44,350 bases of DNA, from NCBI GenBank assembly GCA_018302105.1, contig JAGWAD010000008.1, positions 1 through 44,350 on the forward strand, written 5' to 3'. The number at the start of each line of letters is the position of its first letter. The first letter of the stretch is position 1. This stretch comes from Candidatus Woesearchaeota archaeon. GTDB lineage: Archaea > Nanobdellota > Nanobdellia > SCGC-AAA011-G17 > GW2011-AR18. The notes below the pieces were generated by a model. It saw only the letters and a list, made by a program, of their open reading frames with translations. It had not been told where the DNA came from and ran no database searches. Made by a program: the position numbers and the translations under genes. Positions 34,692 through 43,831 of the stretch are shown piece after piece.

Positions 34692-35936
34692 ATGTTTGAA
34701 ATTTATATATGGATAATATCCTTTGTTTCATTATATATATCTATATTTTGGATAATTATAAGCAGCAGGCTTGAAAAGAACCAATCTAATGAATTGAAGG
34801 AATTTCCATTTGTTACGGTTGCTGTGCCTGCATGGAATGAAGAAAAAACTATAATCAATACAGTAAAATCTCTTATCCAACTTGATTATCCTAAAGACAA
34901 AATTGAGATTATTGTTGTTGATGATGGAAGCAAAGATGATACTTCAAAGATATTGAAAAATTTCCTGAAAAAGGAAAAAATATCTTATGTTAAAGTTATA
35001 AAACAAAATAATACTGGTAAGGCGGGTGCTCTAAATACAGCACTTAAAATTGCCAAAGGCGATTATTTCGGAGTTTTTGATGCTGATTCTTTAGCTAGTG
35101 AGAAATCTTTAAAATTAATGCTTCCTTATTTTAGCAATGAAAAAATTGGTGCTGTTATAAGTCCAATAAAAGTATTAAATCCAAGAAATACAATTGAGAA
35201 AATTCAAAGGCTGGAATATATTTTTTCTTCGTTTATAAGAAAACTTATGAGCAATGTAAATACCTTACATATAACACATGGAGTATTAAGTTTATTTAGA
35301 ACCGGAGTGATTAGAAAACTTGGGGGATTTGACAGTAAATTTAACAGAAATTTAACAGAGGATTTTGAAATTGCATTAAGATTAAGAAAAAATGATTATC
35401 AAATACTTTTATGCGAGGAAAATGTTAATTATACTAAAGTCCCAAATAACCTGAAAAGCTTATGGTTCCAAAGAGTTAGATGGTTTAGGGGGTTTATGGT
35501 TAATACATTAAGATACAAAGGAATGGTAATGAGAAAAAGGTATGGATTATTGGGAAGATTCCAATTACCTCTTGAGCTTCTTACAGTTTGTGTAGTTTTT
35601 ATTTCTGCAGGCTTCATGGGCTACCAAGTGATTATAAGGTTATATAATTTTTTTATCAAACTTTCAATACTTAAAATTCATTTTTTTGATTTATTTAAAA
35701 TTCCAACTATAAAACAGGTAGTTTTAGAAATAAATTTTAAATTATTCTTTTCTTTTTTTGTTGTATTAATAGCAGGGATATATCTTTACATAATCGCACA
35801 CAGGTATGTTGATGAAAAGTGGAGATTTCATTTAGTATCATTTATATATCTGTTTCTTTATCCAATAATAAGAAGCTTACAATGGGTACATGCTTTTATT
35901 TTAGAGGTTTTAGGTGCTAAAGAAAGATGGCGATAA
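34692..35936 (+). CDS. Family 2 membrane glycosyltransferase
   Basis: 414 aa. N-terminal helix, then a GT-A domain: VTVAVPAWNEEKTIINTVKS, EIIVVDDGSKDDT (nucleotide-sugar Asp), GVFDADSLAS (metal-binding DxD), LTEDFEIALRL (TED) and WFQRVRWFRGF (QxxRW), the full set of a BcsA-like processive or polyprenyl transferase. Three or four C-terminal helices. Starts 2 bases after the previous stop, in an operon with the GT-C genes. Confidence 0.88.
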   Translation: MFEIYIWIISFVSLYISIFWIIISSRLEKNQSNELKEFPFVTVAVPAWNEEKTIINTVKSLIQLDYPKDKIEIIVVDDGSKDDTSKILKNFLKKEKISYVKVIKQNNTGKAGALNTALKIAKGDYFGVFDADSLASEKSLKLMLPYFSNEKIGAVISPIKVLNPRNTIEKIQRLEYIFSSFIRKLMSNVNTLHITHGVLSLFRTGVIRKLGGFDSKFNRNLTEDFEIALRLRKNDYQILLCEENVNYTKVPNNLKSLWFQRVRWFRGFMVNTLRYKGMVMRKRYGLLGRFQLPLELLTVCVVFISAGFMGYQVIIRLYNFFIKLSILKIHFFDLFKIPTIKQVVLEINFKLFFSFFVVLIAGIYLYIIAHRYVDEKWRFHLVSFIYLFLYPIIRSLQWVHAFILEVLGAKERWR

Positions 35937-36592
35937 ATAAATTCAGGAAGGATATGCTTGTTACAGCATTAATAATAACTATTGCAATATTTTTAATTGG
36001 TTTTTATCTTGGCTATCTGCTTGATAATCTTAGAATTGATGATGCTTCACAATTATTGAAGAAAAGCGAATTAGATTCTGAATCTTTTGAAATAAGCGAG
36101 AGATTTTTTTACTTATTTACAAAAGGAGAATGCTCTTTTGATAGATTAAGGCTGAATGAACTTGGAAAACAGCTTGCAGATATGGGAAGAACATTGACTG
36201 TATATGACAACAAGAAATTAACGCGCAGGCAAAGTTACAATGATCTTAAAAGGAAATACTTTATTTCTGAATTAAAATTTTATAATATGAATAAAGAACT
36301 TGATGATAAATGCGGCAAAAAAAATTCTATAATATTATTTTTTTATAATGTTGAAGGAAATGAAGAATCATTAAGGCAAGGCTATGTCTTGGATATTTTA
36401 GGCAAAGAATACAATGACCTCAGCATATTATCTTTTGACAAAGATTTTGATGATTATTCTATTAAATCTTTAACTTCCTTTTATGGTGTTGAAAAGGCGC
36501 CAACAATAATTATCAACTATGAAAATAAATACCAGGGATTTGTTAGTGAAGGAGAATTAAGGGCTGTTTTAAATGAAAACAAAACTAATTAA
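35927..36592 (+). CDS. Membrane-anchored thioredoxin-fold protein without CxxC
   Basis: 221 aa: one N-terminal helix (about residues 11-32), a helical stalk, then a thioredoxin-like domain from about residue 132 (NSIILFFYNVEGNEESLRQG, FYGVEKAPTIIINYENKYQG). The usual CxxC is replaced by NVEG, while the cis-Pro loop (APT) is kept, so it is probably non-redox, a binding or scaffolding part of the glycan machinery. Overlaps both neighbours. Confidence 0.7.
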   Translation: MAINKFRKDMLVTALIITIAIFLIGFYLGYLLDNLRIDDASQLLKKSELDSESFEISERFFYLFTKGECSFDRLRLNELGKQLADMGRTLTVYDNKKLTRRQSYNDLKRKYFISELKFYNMNKELDDKCGKKNSIILFFYNVEGNEESLRQGYVLDILGKEYNDLSILSFDKDFDDYSIKSLTSFYGVEKAPTIIINYENKYQGFVSEGELRAVLNENKTN

Positions 36593-37952
36593 TTTTTTTC
36601 TTAATAGTAGATTATTCCTATTATTGACTTTTTTAGCAACAAATTTCTTTTTTATTTATCAAAGATTAAACAATACTGGCTGGGATTTTGCAGTTTATGT
36701 CATGAATGCAAAATATTTGATTAATGAAGGATTATATTTTGAAGTTTTGAGACCATTATTCTCATCATTTATAATTTCTTTTTATGGATTTATTTTTGGA
36801 TTTAAGGCTGCTGAATTTTTATATATTATAAGCATTGCTTCACTGCATCTTTATTCATGTTATGCTTTTTGTAAAAAATTTAATTTTAATTTAAATATTT
36901 ATTATTTATTATTTTTAGTTCCTGCATATTTTATTTTGGGGGTTTCTATTGGCACAGAATTATTGATGTTATCTTTGTTTCAATTATATTTTGCCTTTTA
37001 TGATTCAGCATTTTCAGGAATATTTCTTGCATTTTCTTTCTTAACCAGATATAATGGTATGTTATATTTTCCATTTATTTTAGGAAAAGACATTAAATTA
37101 ATTTTTAAAAAAGCAATTTACTTTATTATTCCTATAGTTTTATTTGGATTATATTATTATTTTAAATTTGGCAATCCATTTATCAGCTTCCTAGATAATT
37201 ATGCTTTAAACGTTTACTTCAGGGATTATTACAGGCAGGCATTTAATTTTGTCCATTTAATTTATATTTTAGGTCCTTTGGTTTTATTTACATTATTTTA
37301 TTTTATTTTTAATTTTAAAAAGATTAAAGGTTTTGATTATGTAATGATATTATTTTTATTAATTACTTTATATTCTTATTATTCTGTGCCTGGAAAGGAA
37401 GCAAGATATTTGTTTAATTTATTATTGCCCTGTGTTTATTTTAGCTATAAGTTTATTGCCAATCTAAAAGATATTTACAAGATTTTTATTATTTTCTTTT
37501 ATATTTTATTATTTGTATTATCTTTTAGTTCTGTTATTGTTTTTTATGACTTGATCTATAAGGATTATACAAAGGATAGTTATCTAGCTGCTGTTAATAT
37601 GACAAATGATGGGTGCATGGTTTCTTCTAATGCATGGGTATTAATGAATTACTATGGAAGAGATAGCAAGGATGCTCCAAGGAAAGAACTTTTAGATTAT
37701 GAAATTGATAAGGGCTATAGGATTGTAATGTTTAAATTTGTTGGTGAACCAGATTATATAAAAGATAAAGATTTTTTAAAAAATAAAAAAATATTATATG
37801 AGAATGAGAAATTCTTTATTTTCGGAGATAAAAACATATGCAAGGAAAAAGAAAGAGTAGACAGAAGTTATTTATATAATTTAAACAGAACTTATTCCTT
37901 ATTGTATAACCAGACATTAAATGATTATGGATTTTTATGGAAGAAAAATTAG
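36573..37952 (+). CDS. GT-C-type membrane glycosyltransferase (ArnT/mannosyltransferase-like)
   Basis: 459 aa with about 9-11 helices. Loop 1 holds NTGWDFAVYVMNAKYLINEG, the Asp expected in GT39/GT83-like transferases that use polyprenyl-phosphate sugars. SFLTRYNGMLYFPFIL and GKEARYLFNLLLP are also typical. Last gene of the scpB-glycan operon. Confidence 0.75.
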   Translation: MKTKLINFFLNSRLFLLLTFLATNFFFIYQRLNNTGWDFAVYVMNAKYLINEGLYFEVLRPLFSSFIISFYGFIFGFKAAEFLYIISIASLHLYSCYAFCKKFNFNLNIYYLLFLVPAYFILGVSIGTELLMLSLFQLYFAFYDSAFSGIFLAFSFLTRYNGMLYFPFILGKDIKLIFKKAIYFIIPIVLFGLYYYFKFGNPFISFLDNYALNVYFRDYYRQAFNFVHLIYILGPLVLFTLFYFIFNFKKIKGFDYVMILFLLITLYSYYSVPGKEARYLFNLLLPCVYFSYKFIANLKDIYKIFIIFFYILLFVLSFSSVIVFYDLIYKDYTKDSYLAAVNMTNDGCMVSSNAWVLMNYYGRDSKDAPRKELLDYEIDKGYRIVMFKFVGEPDYIKDKDFLKNKKILYENEKFFIFGDKNICKEKERVDRSYLYNLNRTYSLLYNQTLNDYGFLWKKN

Positions 37953-38092
37953 ATTATCTAAACTGACAGTAATTCCAATCTTAAAATTTTTCATTGTTAG
38001 CAGTTATTCATTACAAATAGCAATTTTAAATATAATCTTCTTAATAGTCTAAAATAATTAATTTTATTAATTCCTTCTTTATTATAATATAC

Positions 38093-38533
38093 ATGAGCAG
38101 CTGTGAATTATGCGGAAAAGAAGCAAATCTGAAAATAACCATAATAGAGAACGCTACGCTTAAGGTATGTAATAATTGTTCTAAATACGGCAAGGCAATC
38201 TATCAAAATCCTATAAATAATATTAAAAAACAAAAGAATTTCAGGCATCAAGAACCTATTGAAGAACTTGTAGAAGATTATGCTAAAATAATAAAAGCTA
38301 AAAGAGAGAAATTGGGCTTAAGTCAAAAAGATTTTTCCTTTAAATTAAATGAGAAAGAATCTATATTATTAAAAATTGAGAATGGAGGGATAAAACCTAA
38401 TCTGGATTTAGTTAAGAAGATTCAGAAATTTTTGAATATAAATTTAATATACAAAGAAGAAAGTTCTATTCTTGGAATTAAACAAAAATCTTCTAAAGAA
38501 GGAATGACTATTGGAGATTTTATAAAAAAATAA
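38093..38533 (+). CDS. mbf1: Archaeal MBF1 transcription coactivator
   Basis: 146 aa. N-terminal zinc ribbon (C4, C7, C26, C29) and a Cro-type helix-turn-helix at about residues 62-115 (IIKAKREKLGLSQKDFSFKL, then NGGIKPNLDLVKKIQKFL). This matches archaeal multiprotein bridging factor 1, which binds the small ribosomal subunit or basal transcription machinery. Its stop overlaps the next ATG by one base. Confidence 0.9.
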   Translation: MSSCELCGKEANLKITIIENATLKVCNNCSKYGKAIYQNPINNIKKQKNFRHQEPIEELVEDYAKIIKAKREKLGLSQKDFSFKLNEKESILLKIENGGIKPNLDLVKKIQKFLNINLIYKEESSILGIKQKSSKEGMTIGDFIKK

Positions 38534-39126
38534 TGGATAAAAAAAAATTAGCAATTTATCTAAGTAAACTAAAAGGTTTCGAAAATCTTAATATTAAATT
38601 AGAACAATACTCTACTGAAGGAGACATTGCTGCAGATATATTGATAAAGGCACAAAAAGACATAGTAAATAAAACAATTGCTGATTTTGGATGTGGGAAC
38701 GGAATTTTTGGAATTGGTGTCTTATTATTAAATGCTAAAAAAGTTTATTTTATTGACGTTGATGAAAAAGCAATAGAAATTGCAAAAGAAAATGCAAAGA
38801 ATTTTCAAAATGCTGAATTTTTTTGTTCTGATATAAATATGTTTGATGAAAAAATTGATACAGTTATAATGAATCCGCCTTTTGGTGTCAGGAAAAGGAA
38901 AGCTGACAAAGAATTTTTACAGAAAGCTTTTGATTTAGCTGATAATATTTATTCATTGCATAAAATTGAAAGTAAAAGTTTTATAGAAAAAATTTCAAAA
39001 GAAAATAATTTTAAAGTAGAATGTATTTTTGAATATAATTTCATATTAAAAAATAGCTATGAATTCCATAAGAAAAAAAATTATAATGTAAAAGTTGGCT
39101 TATGGATTTTGAAAAGAATTAAATAG
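38533..39126 (+). CDS. METTL5-like RNA N6-adenine methyltransferase
   Basis: 197 aa Rossmann-fold methylase: SAM site DFGCGNGIFGIG (51-62), acidic VYFIDVDEKA and the catalytic NPPFG (114-118) followed by VRKRKADKEFL. The start (KLEQYSTEGDIAADIL) and NPPFG point to the METTL5-related group that modifies small-subunit rRNA, rather than HemK. Coupling with MBF1 suits a ribosome-linked role. Confidence 0.82.
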   Translation: MDKKKLAIYLSKLKGFENLNIKLEQYSTEGDIAADILIKAQKDIVNKTIADFGCGNGIFGIGVLLLNAKKVYFIDVDEKAIEIAKENAKNFQNAEFFCSDINMFDEKIDTVIMNPPFGVRKRKADKEFLQKAFDLADNIYSLHKIESKSFIEKISKENNFKVECIFEYNFILKNSYEFHKKKNYNVKVGLWILKRIK

Positions 39127-39146
39127 GAGTTTTTCTTCAAATTGAT

Positions 39147-41732
39147 ATGAAAAAGATTGCTATTTTTTGTTTTTTAGTGTTAATGTTGTTTCTAACTCTT
39201 GCTAATGCTATTGACTATGTTCCACCTAAATATCAAGATCCCTCTAGTTCAGGCACTGATCCCTGCAGTGAATCAATTGAGATTGGCGGAGAAACAAGCT
39301 GTAATACTGAACAAAATAATGATGTTAATTCTCAGGAAACTAATACTTCCACTGATAGTAGTGTAGTTAATTCAGGATCTGAACTTAGTGACTTACAATC
39401 ATTTCAAAAAGGATATGAAGATCCAGGTTATTTTAGACCCAAACAACCAGGCGGCTTAATAGCATATCTTAATTTTGATAATAGAAATTTTGATGACTTT
39501 AGTGTTCTTGGATTCAATGATGGAAGTATTATCTGCTCTGCTGATTTTGACTGCCAACAATTTATTTTAAGTGCAAAAGATCTTTTTCCTAATGTTAAAC
39601 AAAATTATGGACTTATCTTAGCTCCAAGGTATGCAATAGAATTGCCTTTTACAGCAAGAGTAAGCGGACCTGGGTTAAATAATATGGGAATTGGCAGTTT
39701 TACTATAATGGCGTGGGTGAAACCTGATTTAAGTAAAGCAACTACAAAGGGAAATTTTAATTTTATGCCTATAATTTCTGAACATAACCTGGGAATAAAT
39801 GAAAGATATATTTTAGGAGTGAATAATGATAACTTTGTTTTTGTTTATGGAGACAATAATATAATTAAATCTCCTATTGATTATTATAATAATAAACTAA
39901 TGCATATTGCAATTGTGGTTGATATTGATGAGAATAAAATTAAGATGTATCTGAATGGAGTATTGGTTGCTCAAAGAACAGGACAGATTAAACAATTTGG
40001 AGGCGAAGAGGATTATAGATTATTAATTGGTGCAAGTGATATAGGAAATGAAGAACCTCTTTCTAATCAAGGACAATTTAATTTATATGGCGGGAAAATA
40101 GATGAAGTAAAAATCTTTACTGCTGCACTTCCTGTTTCTACAATAAGATATGAAGGGTTATTCAAAAATTGTGGTATTGGAACCCTTGACATGGACTGTG
40201 ATGAGATTCTAGATTCTAATGATAATTGTGATTATGTTCCTAATCCCGGGCAAAGAGATAGCAATAAAGATGGAATTGGAGATGCGTGTGAACCAACTGA
40301 TACTGATAAAGATGGAATTTTTGATGATAAAGATAACTGTATAGATATAGCGAATTATGGACAGGAAGATTCGGATAAAGATAATGTCGGAGATTTGTGT
40401 GACAATTGCATTGAAACTTATAATCCAAATCAAAGAGATTCTTATTATGATGGTATCGGAGATGCGTGTGAAAATATGCCTGAATGCAACCAAATATTAT
40501 ATGATAGTGTTTATTATTTTGACTGTGATTTTAATGGAATTCCTGATGGTATGTGTGGCGATGCAGATAATTTTGATACTGATTGTGATAAAGTTAAAGA
40601 TGCTTTAGATAATTGTGATTATACAATTAACCAAGACCAGAAAGATGATGATAATGATGGCTGGGGAAATGCCTGTGATAATTGTGAAAAAATTGCAAAT
40701 GCAGACCAATTTGATAGCGACCATGATGAATTTTTTGGAGATGTGTGTGACAATTGCAGGTATGTTGTAAATATTTTCCAAGAAGATAGTGATAATGATG
40801 GAATTGGAGATGTGTGTGATGGGTATGGTCTTCCTGAAGACCTTTGTGGAATTGATGAAAATTGCAAGTGGCCTTTAATCTGTGGGCCTGGAGATAGATG
40901 CATTGAATCTTGTTTCTTTAAATTACTTGGATGTCCTCCTGATAATGATTTAGACGGGTGGACAATAAATGATAAGTGTCCTGATGTAAATGATAGAGAA
41001 AATTTAGATAAAGATAATGATGGTGTTGGAGATGCGTGTGATAATTGTGTTAATGTTATTAATCCACTTCAATTAGACTTAAATAAAAATAATGTTGGAG
41101 ATGCATGTGAAGGTGGAGAACAAGCAGATAGTGATGGAGATTTGATATTTGATGAAACTGATAATTGTGTGAATATTCCTAATCCAGGACAGGAAGATAG
41201 TGATAATGATGGTGTTGGAGATGCATGTGAAGGTGGAGAAATTCCTCCTATTGGAGAAAAAGGGGATGGAGAAAAATGCCAATCTGATAATGAATGTGCT
41301 GTAGGAAAATGCATTGCCGGAAGTTGTGAAAGCAGCTGTGAATCAGGATTTAATGGAATATTGTGCGGTTCTGTCCAAGAGTGCGTTGGTGAGCCTATAG
41401 CAAATGCATTTAACCAGCCATGCTGTAGTTCTTGTCTGGAAGCTCATGTTTTAGAAGGACAAGTTGTGCTATTAAATAGGGGGCCGTGTATAGATGAAAA
41501 TGGGGATGGTATTGGAGCAAGTGAAGTTTCTGTTTGTTCTGGAGAAAATTGTGAGGAGATAGTTGAAGTAGAAAAAGCCAAGGAATTAGGTTATGAATCA
41601 AATTTATTTTCAGAAGAGTGCAGAATAAAGCCTAAAGTTATTAATCCCATTTCATTTTATGGTTTTAATAATTTTATTTTAAGTTTGATGATACTTGGAT
41701 TATTTTATATATTCAGGAAAAAAACTTTTTAA
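39147..41732 (+). CDS. Large surface protein with LamG and thrombospondin type 3 repeats
   Basis: 861 aa. Signal peptide (cut after LANA), a Ser/Thr linker, a LamG/concanavalin-like domain at about residues 105-340 (MGIGSFTIMAWVKPDLSKAT, KMYLNGVLVAQRTGQI), then Asp-rich thrombospondin-3 calcium repeats at about 345-690 (DSDNDGIGDVCDG, DSDNDGVGDACEG). A Cys-rich section follows (CQSDNECAVGKCIAGSCES), then one C-terminal membrane helix (NNFILSLMILGLFYIF) with basic RKKTF. It is anchored with its mass outside, likely for carbohydrate or cell binding that depends on calcium. Confidence 0.9.
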   Translation: MKKIAIFCFLVLMLFLTLANAIDYVPPKYQDPSSSGTDPCSESIEIGGETSCNTEQNNDVNSQETNTSTDSSVVNSGSELSDLQSFQKGYEDPGYFRPKQPGGLIAYLNFDNRNFDDFSVLGFNDGSIICSADFDCQQFILSAKDLFPNVKQNYGLILAPRYAIELPFTARVSGPGLNNMGIGSFTIMAWVKPDLSKATTKGNFNFMPIISEHNLGINERYILGVNNDNFVFVYGDNNIIKSPIDYYNNKLMHIAIVVDIDENKIKMYLNGVLVAQRTGQIKQFGGEEDYRLLIGASDIGNEEPLSNQGQFNLYGGKIDEVKIFTAALPVSTIRYEGLFKNCGIGTLDMDCDEILDSNDNCDYVPNPGQRDSNKDGIGDACEPTDTDKDGIFDDKDNCIDIANYGQEDSDKDNVGDLCDNCIETYNPNQRDSYYDGIGDACENMPECNQILYDSVYYFDCDFNGIPDGMCGDADNFDTDCDKVKDALDNCDYTINQDQKDDDNDGWGNACDNCEKIANADQFDSDHDEFFGDVCDNCRYVVNIFQEDSDNDGIGDVCDGYGLPEDLCGIDENCKWPLICGPGDRCIESCFFKLLGCPPDNDLDGWTINDKCPDVNDRENLDKDNDGVGDACDNCVNVINPLQLDLNKNNVGDACEGGEQADSDGDLIFDETDNCVNIPNPGQEDSDNDGVGDACEGGEIPPIGEKGDGEKCQSDNECAVGKCIAGSCESSCESGFNGILCGSVQECVGEPIANAFNQPCCSSCLEAHVLEGQVVLLNRGPCIDENGDGIGASEVSVCSGENCEEIVEVEKAKELGYESNLFSEECRIKPKVINPISFYGFNNFILSLMILGLFYIFRKKTF
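40190..41238 (+). repeat. Thrombospondin-3 coding repeats
   Basis: Roughly ten imperfect units with a recurring core encoding D-x-D-x-D-G-x-G-D-x-C within the surface protein gene. The nucleotide repeats (gatgataatgatgg, ggagatgcgtgtga) could recombine and change the repeat number. Confidence 0.8.
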
Positions 41733-41885
41733 AATAGATTTTACGAAATAATATTTAAATAAGTGTATCGTACATTGTAACGTTAAAGGGAGTTATTAAC
41801 AACGTCTTTATTTTAATTTACCTTTTAGTAGTAGTTACATAATAGAAACTTTTATAAACTTGCTAAATCATGCTTTTTTGAGAAA

Positions 41886-43040
41886 ATGAATGAAGAAAGA
41901 AAACAAGCATATGACGAATTAACTTCTAAGATAGGTGGAACCCCACTTATAAAATATCAGGGCAATGTGCCTAATGGAAATACAGTATGGGTTAAAAGAG
42001 AATTTGACAATCCCTTTGGCAGTCATTATGATAGAGTTTATCTAGATTTATTCAGGCACTATGAAGAACAAGGAGAGATTAGTCCTGGAAATAAAATTTT
42101 AGAAACAAGTTCTGGAGCGGCAGGAGTTTCTTTTGCTGGAATTGGAAAATTGCTTGGATATGAGTGCTTTGTTGCCTTGCCTGCCGGAGGAGAAAAGGCA
42201 AGAGAAATAGCAATAAGAAAACAATTAATTGATGATGAACATTTAATCTTAACTCCTGCAGAAGAATATGTTAGTGGATTTCCAAGATTTTTGAAAAGAT
42301 TTCTACCTGGACATAGAGATTATTTTTTTCTAAACCATTCTATGGAAAAAATGAATAATGAAACAAGACAATATAGAAACAATGAGATTACCCTAAGAGC
42401 ATTAGAAGGAATAGCAAATGAGGTCATGGGAGAGATTGATGAAGTTCATTTTTTCATTCCAGCAGTAGGTAATGGTTCGAGTGTACTCGGTCCTGGTAGA
42501 GTTTTTCACGAATTAAATGAGGTTTTATATGGAGCAATTGGAGGATTAATTGAAGAGCCTTCTAGTTTTGGAATGTTCGATACAGGACATATAAGAGACG
42601 CTGTTGAATATGTTGATAGTGTAAAAACTAGAATTGTGCCTTTTGAAACGTTTCAATCAGCAGTTTTATATGATTTGAAACATCCTGGAAAATACGAAGA
42701 ACAATTTGGAATAAAACCAGGAACACTTTCTAGACATAAATTACCTGGAACAAGCTTCCAAGGTATTGATTTTCCACACATAAGAGGATCTTTAGAAGAT
42801 AGCCTTGTTGAGGACGTTGTACTTGTTAGCGATGATAGAATGGACTCTGAGTATCACGCACTAACTGGAAGAAATGACTCGGAGAAGCTAGTTCATTGGG
42901 ATACTCCCGTTGAAAATCATGAAGAATTTGGTAGAACCACAAGAGCAGGTGTTAATGTTGCATTAAGAATGGCAGAAAATATTGGAGGAAAAAATATGTT
43001 AGTTATTGGCTATGATAAAGCTGATAGGTATGATTCTTAA
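41886..43040 (+). CDS. Fold-type II PLP-like protein lacking the catalytic lysine
   Basis: 384 aa. It has the cysteine synthase/threonine synthase fold: SKIGGTPLIKY, NTVWVKREFDNPFGSHYDRV, ETSSGAAGVSFAGIGKLLGY and a Gly-rich phosphate loop (PAVGNGSSVLG). In active enzymes the loop NP-x-GS-x-KDR carries the Schiff-base lysine; here residue 48 is Tyr (NPFGSHYDR). So it is either a non-PLP relative, an inactive or regulatory protein, or uses another lysine. It overlaps the convergent next gene by 4 nt. Confidence 0.8.
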   Translation: MNEERKQAYDELTSKIGGTPLIKYQGNVPNGNTVWVKREFDNPFGSHYDRVYLDLFRHYEEQGEISPGNKILETSSGAAGVSFAGIGKLLGYECFVALPAGGEKAREIAIRKQLIDDEHLILTPAEEYVSGFPRFLKRFLPGHRDYFFLNHSMEKMNNETRQYRNNEITLRALEGIANEVMGEIDEVHFFIPAVGNGSSVLGPGRVFHELNEVLYGAIGGLIEEPSSFGMFDTGHIRDAVEYVDSVKTRIVPFETFQSAVLYDLKHPGKYEEQFGIKPGTLSRHKLPGTSFQGIDFPHIRGSLEDSLVEDVVLVSDDRMDSEYHALTGRNDSEKLVHWDTPVENHEEFGRTTRAGVNVALRMAENIGGKNMLVIGYDKADRYDS

Positions 43041-43786
43041 TCCTCTTGAATTAACTTTATTTTCTTATCAACTGTAATTTTTTCTTTATTTACAAATTTA
43101 GAAAAACTATTATCTTTTTTGTATGTCTTAAACAATTCTTTTGTTATTCCTTTCTTTGTTTGAGCATTTGTTATTGCATCTTCAATTCTCTGATAATCAG
43201 ATAATGTATCAAATACTAAAGAAAAATAAGCCTCCAAATTTTTATGACTATTTCCTTCTTTTCTTAAATGTCGGTAATAATTTAAGATATGGGTATAAAC
43301 TCTTGACATAACTCCTAATTCTTTTGCTACATCATCGCATTTATTTAAGTAATTTGTGATAGGGAGGAAATATTCTTTAAATTTTTTCAGTGATAAAGAG
43401 CCTACATATTTATTGTTATTATATAAAAGAATCTTTATTTTACCTTTAATAACAGGAGAACCTGCAACATTTATAATTGGAGATTTTCCAATTATTTTCT
43501 TTGGAGTAAAATTAATTACTATCTTGTCCTTATCTAAATAAGGTTTAATTTCTTTCATTAAATCTGAAACTTCTTCTGGTTGAGTTATAATGCAAATTAT
43601 ATCAGATTTTTTAACAGCAGATATATTATTGTTAGTTGCATTTGGAAATTCACTAATTAACTTTTGAAGAGTTTTCCTATTTCTTGTAGTTGAATAAATT
43701 GTTTCCTTCCCATACTTCTTTGCAAGACAAAGACCAATTTGAGAACCTAATTTTCCACAACCTAAAATTGCTACATTCAAAACCAT
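43037..43786 (-). CDS. ProC-like NAD(P)-binding oxidoreductase
   Basis: 249 aa. N-terminal Rossmann motif VAILGCGKLGSQIG, then SDIICIITQPEEVSDLMKEI and VINFTPKKIIGKSPIINVAG, in the order seen in pyrroline-5-carboxylate reductase. The C-terminal part (from about residue 145) is helical but diverges from the ProC dimerisation domain, so proline synthesis is not certain. It is convergent with the PLP-fold gene. Confidence 0.7.
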   Translation of the reverse strand: MVLNVAILGCGKLGSQIGLCLAKKYGKETIYSTTRNRKTLQKLISEFPNATNNNISAVKKSDIICIITQPEEVSDLMKEIKPYLDKDKIVINFTPKKIIGKSPIINVAGSPVIKGKIKILLYNNNKYVGSLSLKKFKEYFLPITNYLNKCDDVAKELGVMSRVYTHILNYYRHLRKEGNSHKNLEAYFSLVFDTLSDYQRIEDAITNAQTKKGITKELFKTYKKDNSFSKFVNKEKITVDKKIKLIQED

Positions 43787-43831
43787 AATTAACTGATATA
43801 AAACCAGATATAAAAAGGTAGTGGATAGCTC

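Noticed and set aside
38533-39126. Methylase as the HemK/PrmC enzyme for the release factor
   Set aside because: NPPFG with the surrounding sequence fits the METTL5-like rRNA group; HemK-type enzymes have NPPY.
40190-41238. Regular nucleotide repeats that might suggest a CRISPR array
   Set aside because: The repeats are in frame, encode thrombospondin-3 calcium loops, and are imperfect without unique spacers.
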